Below, piece after piece: positions 35,601 through 50,323 of a stretch of DNA of 64,000 bases. Each line of letters begins with the position of its first letter. Position 1 is the stretch's first letter. The notes beneath the pieces were generated by a model. The model ran no database searches and was not told where the DNA came from. It saw only the letters and a list, made by a program, of their open reading frames with translations. This DNA is from TMP-86 sp031394735 (GTDB lineage Bacteria; Pseudomonadota; Gammaproteobacteria; Steroidobacterales; Steroidobacteraceae), in the NCBI GenBank assembly GCA_031394735.1, contig JANMXI010000045.1, positions 45,070 to 109,069 of the forward strand. Reading direction: 5' to 3'. Made by a program: the position numbers and the translations under genes.

Positions 35601-37313
35601 GCCGGCGCACGCGTGTTCGCAACCGCCGGTGCAACGTGGAAACACGAGCTCCTGAAGAGCCTCGGCGTCGAACAGGTGTTCGACTCGCGCAGCGCCTCCT
35701 TCGCCGCCCCCCTGCTCATCGCCACCGGCGGACGCGGCGTCGATGTGGTGCTGAACTCGCTCGCCGGCGAGCTGATCGAGCCGAGCTTCACGGTGCTCGC
35801 ACGCGGCGGCTGCTTCGTCGAGATCGGCAAGCGCGACATCAAGAGCCCCCTGTGGGTCGAGGCGCTCGGCCGCGAGCTGCGCTACCACATCGTCGATTGG
35901 GGCGAGACCGCGCAGCGCGAGCCGGCGTTGATCGGCGCGATGCTTGGCCGCCTGGTCGCAAGCCTGGCCGACGGTTCCCTCGCACCACTACCGCGCCACG
36001 CCTTCGCGCTGACCGATGCAGCACGGTCGTTCCGCTTCATGGCGCAGGCGCGCCACGCTGGTCGTATCGTGCTGCGCCACGCCGGCGCAACGGCTTGGCA
36101 ACCGTCGCGCCGCGGCAGCTACTTGGTCACCGGCGGCCTGTCCGGCCTTGGTCTAGAGGTGGCGCGCTGGCTCGGCGAGCGCGGCGCAGGCAGGCTGGTG
36201 CTGGTCGGCCGGCGCGGCATCACACCGCAAGCCGCACCGGTGATCGCTGCACTGCGCGCGCGCGGCGTCGCGGTCCTCGTCGAAGCGCTCGACGTGGCCG
36301 ACGAGGCAGCGCTGCGTGCCCTACTCAGCCGGATTCGCGCCGACGGTCCGCCGCTGCGCGGAGTCTGGCATAGTGCCGGTGTGCTCGACGACGCGGCCCT
36401 ACTACAGCAGGACGAAGCGCGCTTCGCACAGGTCTTCGCGCCGAAGCTGACCGGCGCAGTGTTACTCGACCGCCTCACTCGAGCCGATGCGCTCGACACC
36501 TTCGTGCTTTTCTCGTCGGTGGCCGGCGTGCTCGGCTCGGCTGGTCAGGCGAACCATGCTGCGGCCGCGGCTTTCCTCGATGCGCTGGCGCAACAGCGAG
36601 CCGCGCGCGCGTTGCCGGCACTGGCCATCGACTGGGGCGCGTGGCGCGAGGTCGGCGCGGCGGCGGATCGCGGCATCGTTGAACGCCTCGCACAGCAAGG
36701 CCTCACATCACTTGCGCCGGCGCAGGGCATCGCGGCGATGGAGCGGCTGATCGAGCGCGGCACGACGCACGCGGCGGTGCTCGCGATCGACTGGCCAACC
36801 TACCGCAGCCGCGCGCGGCACGACGGGAATGCAGCCTTGCTCGACGAATTGTCGCGGCCGCCTGCAACTACGACGTGCGCCGCCGAGTCCAGCGGCAGCG
36901 ACCTGCCGAGGCAACTTGCAGCGGCTGCGCCGACACGCCGTCGCAGCCTGCTCGCGGCCTTCGTGCGTGAACGCGCGCTGCGCTCGCTCGGACTCGATCA
37001 CACACACGCGGTCGACCCGCGCACACCGCTCGGCGAACTGGGCCTCGACTCGCTGCTCGCGGTCGAGCTGCGCAACACACTCGCCACGGCGCTGTGCCTG
37101 AACCTGCCCGCGACACTGCTGTTCGACCACCCGACGCTCGATTCGCTTACCGACCACTTGCTGGGCGAGTTGTTCACGTCAAGCCCGCGGGAGTCACGTC
37201 TCGCCGCGGAGCCGCCAGCCGCTTCAGCGGCCAGGATCGCCGCGTCCATCGAAGAGTTGTCGGACGACGAGGTCGAGCGCCGGCTCGCCATCCGCAGTCG
37301 ATCGAAGCCCTGA
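29682..37313 (+). CDS. Type I PKS, module 5: KS-AT-DH-cMT-ER-KR-ACP
   Basis: The largest protein in the window at 2543 residues, with every optional domain in one module. Docking helix, KS 35-460 (Cys 209), AT 565-880 (Ser 661; HAFH from 760, malonyl), DH 926-1215 (His 960 in HQVHGRVILP, Asp 1134, FGPAF intact), cMT about 1240-1625 (EIGAGTG 1447-1453, His in NVVHAT, Glu in LTEGWW), ER 1815-2130 (GGVGMAA near 1961), KR 2145-2330 and ACP Ser 2457. The KR keeps its NADPH motif and Ser 2279, but the expected Tyr is His 2292 and the expected Asn is Ala 2296 (NHAAAAAF). DH and ER look sound, so the module may still reduce, perhaps through a His-tolerant KR or another reductase. Expected unit: alpha-methyl, fully saturated, or alpha-methyl ketone if the KR is dead. 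The docking tail ELSDDEVERRL ends one base before the next start. Confidence 0.92.
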   Translation: MTTKLPAVPVLSPLQRAFLALEQAQARLAAVEAAASEPIAVIGIGCRVPGADSPAEFWKLLRDGRDMVGPIPRERFDIDAFYDVDTTTSGRIAVREAAFIGPIDGFDAGFFGISPREARGMDPQQRLLLEVAWEALEHAGQAPDRLSTSATGVYVGQASSDYMALLHKSGDPALLDAHFTSGVAHSVTSGRVSYLLGLQGPSLTVDTACSSSLVAVHLACQALRIGECRMALAGGVNLMLSEDLFIAFSHSRMLAPDGRCKSFDAAADGFGRSEGCGIVVLKRLSDAQSEGDRILALIRGSAVNQDGPSSGLTAPNGPAQEAVIRTALARAGVAPGDIGVIEAHGTGTQLGDPLEVQALGNVFGPGRDAARPLWLSSVKTNLGHLESAAGVTGLIKLVLALQQRAVPAHLHFRTPSPHIAWADLPLRVPTVLQPWEPIAGRRLAGVSSFGFSGTNAHVVLEEAPPKITAPLDDDALPQLYTLSARNPAALRALAQRHLDTFAATSGVTLADACFTANAGRAQFAHRAAISAKSLADLTGRLAALASGAEAPGLRVAHVQRRDPPRVAFVFTGQGAQYGGMARGLYDSVPTFRAELERCAVAIDTANDALSDRPLLGVLFGTDNRSLDRTEYAQPALFAIEVALAETWRAWGVPPAVLIGHSVGEVAAACVAGVMSLADAARLICARGRLMGALPAGGAMAAVQAPADTVVPLLADHPQVSVAAINAPTQTVISGAAASVDALCSVFEARGRRCRRLEVSHAFHSPLVEPMLDEFEAVIRGISLAPPRLRLISNLGGGLAVPEEITQPHYWRRHVREPVRFADGVSTLLAQRPDVCIEMGPQPALLAFIAPAAPGLPLLASLRRGRPDREQLLDTLARLYLEGAEINWRAVHDHEVRTPIELPTYPFQRERYWFSARQVPRATDAARGSHPLLGTRLRSAAEQRIHTVHIATDTPRWISQHQVHGRVILPATAYLDMLLAAAADRHGSAACTLEDVTLQEALLLDAEAAPALGRSLQTLVEPPHDGASLVRIASLAGDAGDAQPWTCHVTASLPQADRAALVQPTLAAALTACTDSVERGALYAGLARRGLAFGPAFQSLRRVWQGPGQALGEVVLHPNFEAERDRYHFHPVQLDGCLQLLAVALAGEDDDALYLPLSIGRYRLTARPSGVCWAHLVADPTQQGATRRADLQVFDADGSPVAQLLDLRFKRVDAATLARLGQRADGNSVSGEAAIDALIHEIVWRDAPARMPAAALVLGPLAAAAHAAVEPLRAANALDAYDAALPAFDALCAEMVALALLHMGASPTVGEQLDADMLATRLGVVQRHRRLFRRLVAILAEQGWLARERTGWRVRRAFGEARATQASPAPAAIGAEQELTMRTGSALAAALRGECDPLQLLFPDGSTDTTERLYRDSPPARLFNGLVAEVVAFAARASESSRPLRILEIGAGTGGTTAHVLPRLPAGSATYTITDVGASFVARARNRFGADYPFTRFQVFDLEQDPVSQGLAEQGFDLILASNVVHATRDLRASLARIHRLLTPGGVLTMLEACAPQPWFDLTVGLTEGWWCFVDHALRPDYPTLARDAWLRLLGECGFGPVEAVAGEASRRGALGLNTLLLAQRRAAQREWLVFADKHGFAASLAAHLHERGDRCDLVPAETATAAVAPGLLEFQTQGRRWHGVIYAASLDAPDPADATAPALSVLRLAQTLVSIAAPTRLWLLTRGAQATSRSEEPVAARAATLWGLARTLRLEHPELGTTCIDIDSQTPLEELIAELDDSGAEPERAIRGSLRKVPRLVHSARSTATGAAKSDAWRLVPAQHGSLEHFVCAPMARRAPGAGEVEIKVEASGLNFKDVLNVLGLYPGAAGPLGAECAGRISALGAGVTGFAVDDPVLAIAGGCLASHVVAPASFVQRRPASIGAEEAACFAVAHLTAEFCLNHLASLRPGQSVLIHAAAGGVGMAAVRIARRAGARVFATAGATWKHELLKSLGVEQVFDSRSASFAAPLLIATGGRGVDVVLNSLAGELIEPSFTVLARGGCFVEIGKRDIKSPLWVEALGRELRYHIVDWGETAQREPALIGAMLGRLVASLADGSLAPLPRHAFALTDAARSFRFMAQARHAGRIVLRHAGATAWQPSRRGSYLVTGGLSGLGLEVARWLGERGAGRLVLVGRRGITPQAAPVIAALRARGVAVLVEALDVADEAALRALLSRIRADGPPLRGVWHSAGVLDDAALLQQDEARFAQVFAPKLTGAVLLDRLTRADALDTFVLFSSVAGVLGSAGQANHAAAAAFLDALAQQRAARALPALAIDWGAWREVGAAADRGIVERLAQQGLTSLAPAQGIAAMERLIERGTTHAAVLAIDWPTYRSRARHDGNAALLDELSRPPATTTCAAESSGSDLPRQLAAAAPTRRRSLLAAFVRERALRSLGLDHTHAVDPRTPLGELGLDSLLAVELRNTLATALCLNLPATLLFDHPTLDSLTDHLLGELFTSSPRESRLAAEPPAASAARIAASIEELSDDEVERRLAIRSRSKP

Positions 37314-37314
37314 G

Positions 37315-43857
<6,543 letters not shown>

Positions 43858-43906
43858 ATAGATCGTCCGCCAGACTCTGCGCGCAAACAGGAGCAAGACG
43901 ACAGCC

Positions 43907-46900
43907 ATGAAGAGACCTGCAGAACATTCGGATGGCAGCGCCAGCACGGGTGCGCCCAATGCAGATCGCCGCACCCTGCTGCAGAGCGCGCTCGAAGCCA
44001 TCGAGCGCCTGCAGTCGCGCCTAGACGCGGCCGAATCGACACCGCACGAGCCGATCGCCATCGTCGGCCTGGGTTGTCGCATCCCCGGCGGTGTGGTCGA
44101 CGCGCGCAGTTACTGGGAGCTGCTCTGCGAAGGCCGCGACGTGGTCGGCGAGATTCCGCCGGAACGCTGGAACGTCGACGCCTTCTATGATCCCGACCCC
44201 GCGGCGCTGGGCAAGGCGCGCACCAAAGCCGGCGGCTTCCTCGACGACATATTCGGGTTTGAGCCAGGCTTTTTCGGCATGTCGCCGCGCGAAGCGACCG
44301 GCCTGGATCCGCAGCAGCGCCTGCTGCTCGAAGTGGCCTGGGAGGCCCTCGAGAACGCCGCGATCCCGGCCGACCGGCTCGACGGCAGCCGCACCGGCGT
44401 GTTCATCGGCATCACCTCGACCGACTACGCGCAGCGCATCGACGTGGCCGACCCGGCGCGCAGCGACATCTACCTCGCCACCGGCACGGCGCTGAACGCC
44501 GCGGCCGGCCGCGTCTCGTTCACGCTCGGCCTGCAGGGCCCGTGCATGGCGATCGACACCGCCTGCTCGTCGTCGCTGGTGGCGATCCACACGGCCTGCC
44601 AGAGCCTGCGCAACCGCGAGAGCAACCTCGCGCTGGCCGGCGGCGTCAACGCGATCCTGACGCCCGAGCCCTACGTGCTGATCTCCAAGTGGGGCATGCT
44701 GTCTCCGGACGGCCGCTGCAAGGCTTTCGATGCGTCGGCGAACGGTTTCGTGCGCAGCGAGGGCTGCGGTCTGATCGTGCTCGAGCGCCTGTCGGACGCG
44801 ATCGCCAACGGCCGACAGGTGATCGCGGTGATTCGCGGTTCGGCCATCAACCAGGACGGCCGATCGAGCGGCCTAACGGTGCCCAACGGCATCGCCCAAC
44901 AGGCTGTGCTGCGGCAGGCGCTTGCGGCGGCGAAGCTGCAACCCACCGACGTGAGCTACGTCGAGGCGCACGGCACCGGTACCTCGCTCGGCGATCCGAT
45001 CGAGGTCGAGGCGCTCGCGGCGGTCTATGGCCAGGGCCGCGACATGGCGCAGCCCTTCGAGATCGGCTCGGTGAAGAGCAATCTCGGCCACCTCGAGGCC
45101 GCCGCCGGCGTGACCGGCCTGATCAAGGTGGTGCTCGCGATGCAGCACGGCTGCCTGCCGGCCAGCCTGCACGTGCAGCAGCCGACCCCGGCGATCCCTT
45201 GGGAGCGGCTACCGGTGCGCGTCTGCACCACGCTGCACGACTGGGCGCCGCCGGGCGGCGTGCGCCGCGCCGGTGTCAGCGCATTCGGCTTCTCCGGCAT
45301 GAACGCCCACGTGATAGTCGAGCAGGCGCCGGCGCTGCCGGCTGCACCACCGGCGCAGTCCACCCGGCCGCTGCACCTGCTCGTGCTGTCGGCCCGGAGC
45401 GAGGCGGCGCTCGCGGCACTCGCCGAACGCCACGCCGCGCACCTTGAACAGATCCCGTCACTGCCGCTGGAGCAGGTGTGCGCGACGCTCGCCGTCGGCC
45501 GCGCCCACTTCAACCACCGCCTCGCCGTGCTGGCCCCCGACAGCCGGGCGATGGCCGCGCGGCTGCGCGCCGCCCGTGCCAAGGGCGCGCCGGTTCAGCG
45601 CGGCCAGTCGGCCGCCGGAACGCGGCTGCGCATCGCCTTCCTGTTCACCGGCCAGGGCTCGCAGCAGGTCGGCATGGGCCGCGAGCTCGACCAGACCGAA
45701 CCGGTCTTCCGCCAGACGCTGGACCGCTGCGCAGCGGTGCTCGACCCGCTGCTTGCACGCCCACTGCGCGACCTGCTGTTCATGGATACCGGTGGGCAAC
45801 TCGACCAGACTGGCAATACCCAGCCGGCCCTCTTCGCGCTCGAGGTCTCGCTCGCGGCGCTGTGGCGCAGCTGGGGCGTCGAGCCCTCGGTGGTGATCGG
45901 CCACAGCGTCGGCGAGTACGCCGCGGCGGTGGTCGCCGGCGTGCTGTCGCTCGAGGACGGCGCGCGCCTGATCGCCGCGCGTGGCCGGCTGATGCAGGCG
46001 CTGCCAGCGGGCGGCGCAATGGTCGCGGTGCAGGGTGATATCGACGTGGTCGAACGCGCCGTCGCCGCGCAGGTGGCGCAGGTGGCGATCGCTGCGCGCA
46101 ATGCGCCGGGACAGGTCGTCATCGCCGGAGTCCGTGCGAGCGTCGACGCGATCGCCGCGCAGCTCGCCGCGCAGGGCCTGCGCACCCAGGCGCTGACCGT
46201 GTCGCATGCCTTCCATTCGCCGCTGATGGCGCCGATGCTCGCTGGTTTCCACCGCATCGCGGCGGCGGTGCCGCACGAGGCGCCACGCATCGGCTGGATC
46301 TCCAACCTTGGCGGCACCGCGATGGACTGGCCAACCTGGGGGCCGCGCATGGCCGACTACTGGACGCGCCACGTGCGCGACGCTGTTGCTTTCGAGGCAA
46401 GCATGCTCACGCTCACGGCTCAGGGCATCGACGCCTGCGTCGAGATCGGTCCCGGCAGCACGCTGATCGGCCTGGCCCGACAGACAATCGATGAGGACGA
46501 GCGCATCGCCTGGATCGCCTCGCTGCGGCGCAGCAAGCCCGTCGCGGAGCAATTGCTCGACGGCCTGGCGAGCCTGTATGTGCGCGGTGCGCGGCTGGCC
46601 TGGGAGGTCATCGGCGGCGGCGCGCCGCACAGCCTGCGTCTGCCGACCTACCCATTCCAGCGCCAGCGTTTCCTGGTCGAGCCGCGCCAGAACACGCGCC
46701 GCGCCACCGGCCCGGCGGTGCACCCGCTGCTCGGCGCGCGCATCAGTGTCGCCGGCGTCATCGCACAGTTCGAGTGTAGCGTCCGCGCCGACGATCCGGC
46801 CTGGCTCGCCGACCACCACATCGCCGGCGAGACCTTGATGCCGATGACCGCGTACCTCGAGGCCGCGCTTGCCGCCGCGCGCCAGGTGCGCGGCGGGTCG

Positions 46901-49900
46901 GCCAGCTCGATCGAGGCCATCGAGGCCGGCGCGCCGATGATCCTACGCAACCGCGAAGAACTCCGGATGCAGGTCGTCGTCGACGAGCCGGGGGCCGGTA
47001 CGCGCACGCGGGTGCGCATCTTCAGCCGCGACTCGGCGCGCGAGGACGAGGCGTGGACGCTGCATGCGAGCGCCGAAATACCGCTGCGCACGAGCGACGC
47101 GTTGCACCTCGGCGACGCGACGGCCTGCACGCGCAGCGTCGACGTGGCCGAGCTGTACGAGCGCATGCGCGGGCTGGGATTTGAGTTCGGGCCCTCGTTC
47201 CGCATCCTGCGCTCGGTGCGTTGCGGTGACGGCGAGGCTGTTGGCAAGATCGAAGCGCCTGCGTCGCTCGGTGCCGATGCCGAGCATCACCTGCTTCACC
47301 CGGCGTTGCTCGACGCCAGCTTCCACGTCGCCGCGGTTGCGATTGAGAGCCTGCGCGGCGCCGACGACGGCCGCATCTACCTGCCGGTTGGCGTGGAACG
47401 CTACCGCTGGTTTGGCACGCCCGGCGCGACGCTGGTCAGTCATGCCCGCGTGCGCGCCCCGCACGTGCACGGCGAGGCGCTGTTTGTCGACATCCGCATC
47501 GAGACACCCGACGGCCGTGCCGTCGCGGAACTCACCGGCCTGCGCTGCCAGCGTGTCAGCGGCGACCTGTTCCGCCAACGCAGCGACGCGCTCGCGGCCG
47601 AATGGCTCTACGGCATCGCCTGGCTGCAGGCACCCGCTGCGGTCGATGCGCCGATGACCGGCCGCTGGCTCGTGCTCGACGACGGCTGCGGCCGCGGCGA
47701 ACGACTCGCCGAGGAGATCGTTCAGCGCGGCGGCCGCGTGCTGCGCGTGGCGCCCGATGCCGCGCTCGATCCGGCGCTGTTCACAGCCGAACCGCTCACC
47801 GGCGTCGTCTCGCTGTGGCCGCTGCGTGTGCCGGCGCTGGCCGGCGACCTGCTGCCCAGCACCGTGCAGCACTTCGGCACCGAGGCCGCCTTGCAGCTCG
47901 TGCAGGTGCTCGCCGCCGCACCGGCGCCGTTGTGGCTCGTGACCTCGGGCGTCGAGTCGGTCGACGGCGGCGAGACGCCCTGCCCCGAGCAGGCGCCGGT
48001 GGCCGGCCTGGCCCGCGTCGCGGCGCTCGAACACCCGGAACTGCAAGTCACCCACGTCGACCTCGACGCGCCCGCGCCGGTCGCCGACATGCGCACACTC
48101 GCCGACCTGCTCGCCGCCGGTCCGGGCGAATCGCGCGTCGCGCTGCGCAAGGGTATTCGGCATGTCGCGCGGCTCGAACGCATGGCCCGGCCTTCGGCGC
48201 GGCGGGTCGACGACGCGCCGACGCGCCTGGCGATCACCGAGCGCGGCACTCTCGAGAATCTCGCCATCGTGCCCGCCCAACGGCGTGCGCCGGGCCCGGG
48301 CGAGATCGAACTGCGAGTGCGCGCGAGCGGCCTGAACTTCCGCGACGTACTCGCCGCGCTCGGCCTGTACCCGGGCGAGATCCGCCAACTCGGCAGCGAC
48401 TGTGCCGGCGAGGTGGTCACGCTCGGCGCCGGCGTGCACGACTTCGTGCTAGGCGACCGTGTCGTGGCGATGACCGAGGGCGCCTTCGCGAGCCACGCGA
48501 CGACGCGTGCCGCCTTCGTCGCGCCGCTGCCTGCGGGGCTCGGCTTCGAGCTCGGTGCCTCGATCGTCACTGCCTACCTCACCGCGGAAATCACGCTGAA
48601 CCAGATCGCCCGCATGAAGGCGCGCGACCGGGTGCTGATCCACGCCGGTGCAGGCGGCGTAGGCATGGCGGCGATCGCGTTGGCGCGCCGAGCCGGCGCC
48701 GAGATCTTCGCCACCGCCGGCAGCTCCGACAAACGCGCCGTGCTCACGCGGCTCGGCGTCCAGCACGTGCTCGACTCTCGTTCGCCGGCGTTCGCAGACG
48801 AGTTGCTGCGCATCACCGCCGGCCGCGGCGTGGACATCGTGCTGAACTCGCTGACTGGGGCGATGCTGGACCGCAGCTTCGAGGTGCTTGCCAACGGCGG
48901 CATCTTCCTCGAGATCGGCAAGCGCGACCTGTGGACGCACGCCCAGGCCGAGCAGCTCGGCCGCGGAATCCGCTACCACATCGTCGATTGCAACGACTAT
49001 GCGCGCGATACGCCGGCACTCGTTGGCGAGACCTTCCGCCGTGTGCTCGCCGAGATCGCTGCGGGTGTTCTGCCGCTGCTGCCCTGCACGACCTTCGCTC
49101 TCGAACGGGCGCCCGAGGCGTTCCGCTACATGGCGCAGGCGCGCCACACGGGGCGCGTCGTGTTCCGCCATTCAGGGGACGCGCCGCGGCTTGAAACGCC
49201 GGTGCGCGGTGACGCGACCTACATCGTCACCGGCGGCACTCGCGGGCTCGGACTCGTCGCGGCGCGCTGGCTCGCCGACGAAGGCGCGAAGCACCTGCTG
49301 CTGGCTGCGCGCTCCGAACCCGATGCCGATGCGCGCGAGACCATCGCGACACTCGTGCAGGCCGGCGTGTCGGTGCGCACCGTCGCCGCCGATGTCGGCA
49401 GCGAAGCCGGTGTCGAGTCGCTGATGGACGTGTTTGCCGCCGGCTCCGTTCCGCTCGGCGGTGTGTTGCATGGCGCCGCGGTGCTTGACGACGGCGTGCT
49501 GCTGCGCCAGAGCCCGGAGCGTTTTGCCACGGTTATGGCAGCCAAGGCCGATGGCGCCTGGCTGCTGCACCGCGCGTTGCAGCGGCGCGGCCTGACGCCG
49601 GACTTTTTCGTGATGCACTCGTCGATGTCGGCCGTGTTCGGTTCGCCTGGTCAGGGCAACTACGTCGCTGCGAATGCCTTCCTCGACGTGCTCGCGCGGC
49701 ACCGTCGTGTGCAAGGCCTGCCCGCCACCAGCATCGCCTGGGGCGCTTGGAAGGACGTGGGCATGGCGGCGCGAGGTGGCACGACCACGCGGCTGACGGG
49801 GCAAGGCTTCGAGGCGCTGGCCCCGACGCGGGGCATGCACGCAATGGGCCTGCTGTTGCGCGACGGCGCGGTGGGCGCAGCGGTCGCGCCGATCGACTGG

Positions 49901-50323
49901 CCACGGGTTGCACAGCATCTCGGCGACGCATTGCCGCCGGCGCTGCTGCAGGAGCTGCTCACCCAGACGCAGCGTCACGCTGCCGGACCGTTGGCGATAA
50001 CGACCGAAACCATCGACTACACCACGCTGCCGGCGGAGCAGCGCCTTGCCCGCATCGCCACCTTGGTACGGCGCGAACTCGCGCTCGTGCTCGCGCTACC
50101 CAATGGACACGCCAGCATCGTCGACGACGAGCCCTTCAGCAGCTTCGGCCTCGATTCGCTGTCCTCGGTCGAGCTGCGCAACCGGCTGCAACGCGCACTC
50201 GGCCGACCCGTCGCCGCTTCAGCGATGTTCGAATGGCCGAGTGTCGCGCAGCTCACCGGGCATCTGAGCGGCCTGTTCCTCAGATCGGCCGACGCATCGG
50301 CTCGCGAGGAAGTCACGCTGTGA
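43907..50323 (+). CDS. Type I PKS, module 7: KS-AT-DH-ER-KR-ACP
   Basis: A 2138-residue PKS with a full reducing loop. It follows the only real gap in the operon (49 bp), with AGGAG at 43889-43893, 13 nt before the ATG. A long N-terminal arm with a helix (TLLQSALEAIERLQSRLDAA) precedes KS 46-475 (Cys 220), AT 570-890 (Ser 667; HAFH from 767, malonyl), DH 935-1225 (His 970 in HHIAGETLMP, Asp 1136), ER 1435-1745 (GGVGMAA near 1582), KR 1768-1950 (Ser 1906, Tyr 1919, LDD present) and ACP Ser 2084 (GLDSLSS). Expected unit: a saturated two-carbon extension. The C-terminus differs from modules 1-6: there is no docking helix, only a short tail ending REEVTL, which suits the TubC-type docking domain on the NRPS that starts 4 nt inside this gene. 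Confidence 0.93.
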   Translation: MKRPAEHSDGSASTGAPNADRRTLLQSALEAIERLQSRLDAAESTPHEPIAIVGLGCRIPGGVVDARSYWELLCEGRDVVGEIPPERWNVDAFYDPDPAALGKARTKAGGFLDDIFGFEPGFFGMSPREATGLDPQQRLLLEVAWEALENAAIPADRLDGSRTGVFIGITSTDYAQRIDVADPARSDIYLATGTALNAAAGRVSFTLGLQGPCMAIDTACSSSLVAIHTACQSLRNRESNLALAGGVNAILTPEPYVLISKWGMLSPDGRCKAFDASANGFVRSEGCGLIVLERLSDAIANGRQVIAVIRGSAINQDGRSSGLTVPNGIAQQAVLRQALAAAKLQPTDVSYVEAHGTGTSLGDPIEVEALAAVYGQGRDMAQPFEIGSVKSNLGHLEAAAGVTGLIKVVLAMQHGCLPASLHVQQPTPAIPWERLPVRVCTTLHDWAPPGGVRRAGVSAFGFSGMNAHVIVEQAPALPAAPPAQSTRPLHLLVLSARSEAALAALAERHAAHLEQIPSLPLEQVCATLAVGRAHFNHRLAVLAPDSRAMAARLRAARAKGAPVQRGQSAAGTRLRIAFLFTGQGSQQVGMGRELDQTEPVFRQTLDRCAAVLDPLLARPLRDLLFMDTGGQLDQTGNTQPALFALEVSLAALWRSWGVEPSVVIGHSVGEYAAAVVAGVLSLEDGARLIAARGRLMQALPAGGAMVAVQGDIDVVERAVAAQVAQVAIAARNAPGQVVIAGVRASVDAIAAQLAAQGLRTQALTVSHAFHSPLMAPMLAGFHRIAAAVPHEAPRIGWISNLGGTAMDWPTWGPRMADYWTRHVRDAVAFEASMLTLTAQGIDACVEIGPGSTLIGLARQTIDEDERIAWIASLRRSKPVAEQLLDGLASLYVRGARLAWEVIGGGAPHSLRLPTYPFQRQRFLVEPRQNTRRATGPAVHPLLGARISVAGVIAQFECSVRADDPAWLADHHIAGETLMPMTAYLEAALAAARQVRGGSASSIEAIEAGAPMILRNREELRMQVVVDEPGAGTRTRVRIFSRDSAREDEAWTLHASAEIPLRTSDALHLGDATACTRSVDVAELYERMRGLGFEFGPSFRILRSVRCGDGEAVGKIEAPASLGADAEHHLLHPALLDASFHVAAVAIESLRGADDGRIYLPVGVERYRWFGTPGATLVSHARVRAPHVHGEALFVDIRIETPDGRAVAELTGLRCQRVSGDLFRQRSDALAAEWLYGIAWLQAPAAVDAPMTGRWLVLDDGCGRGERLAEEIVQRGGRVLRVAPDAALDPALFTAEPLTGVVSLWPLRVPALAGDLLPSTVQHFGTEAALQLVQVLAAAPAPLWLVTSGVESVDGGETPCPEQAPVAGLARVAALEHPELQVTHVDLDAPAPVADMRTLADLLAAGPGESRVALRKGIRHVARLERMARPSARRVDDAPTRLAITERGTLENLAIVPAQRRAPGPGEIELRVRASGLNFRDVLAALGLYPGEIRQLGSDCAGEVVTLGAGVHDFVLGDRVVAMTEGAFASHATTRAAFVAPLPAGLGFELGASIVTAYLTAEITLNQIARMKARDRVLIHAGAGGVGMAAIALARRAGAEIFATAGSSDKRAVLTRLGVQHVLDSRSPAFADELLRITAGRGVDIVLNSLTGAMLDRSFEVLANGGIFLEIGKRDLWTHAQAEQLGRGIRYHIVDCNDYARDTPALVGETFRRVLAEIAAGVLPLLPCTTFALERAPEAFRYMAQARHTGRVVFRHSGDAPRLETPVRGDATYIVTGGTRGLGLVAARWLADEGAKHLLLAARSEPDADARETIATLVQAGVSVRTVAADVGSEAGVESLMDVFAAGSVPLGGVLHGAAVLDDGVLLRQSPERFATVMAAKADGAWLLHRALQRRGLTPDFFVMHSSMSAVFGSPGQGNYVAANAFLDVLARHRRVQGLPATSIAWGAWKDVGMAARGGTTTRLTGQGFEALAPTRGMHAMGLLLRDGAVGAAVAPIDWPRVAQHLGDALPPALLQELLTQTQRHAAGPLAITTETIDYTTLPAEQRLARIATLVRRELALVLALPNGHASIVDDEPFSSFGLDSLSSVELRNRLQRALGRPVAASAMFEWPSVAQLTGHLSGLFLRSADASAREEVTL

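Noticed and set aside
46943..48439. A 498-codon open frame on the minus strand inside module 7.
   Set aside because: It mirrors the DH-to-ER region of a PKS with all expected motifs on the plus strand; no family features in the antisense reading.
49747..50319. Extending the glycine NRPS 191 codons upstream of its GTG.
   Set aside because: The stretch lies inside the KR-ACP end of module 7 in another frame and reads as Arg/Ala/Gly-rich noise; the TubC-like docking domain begins at the GTG.
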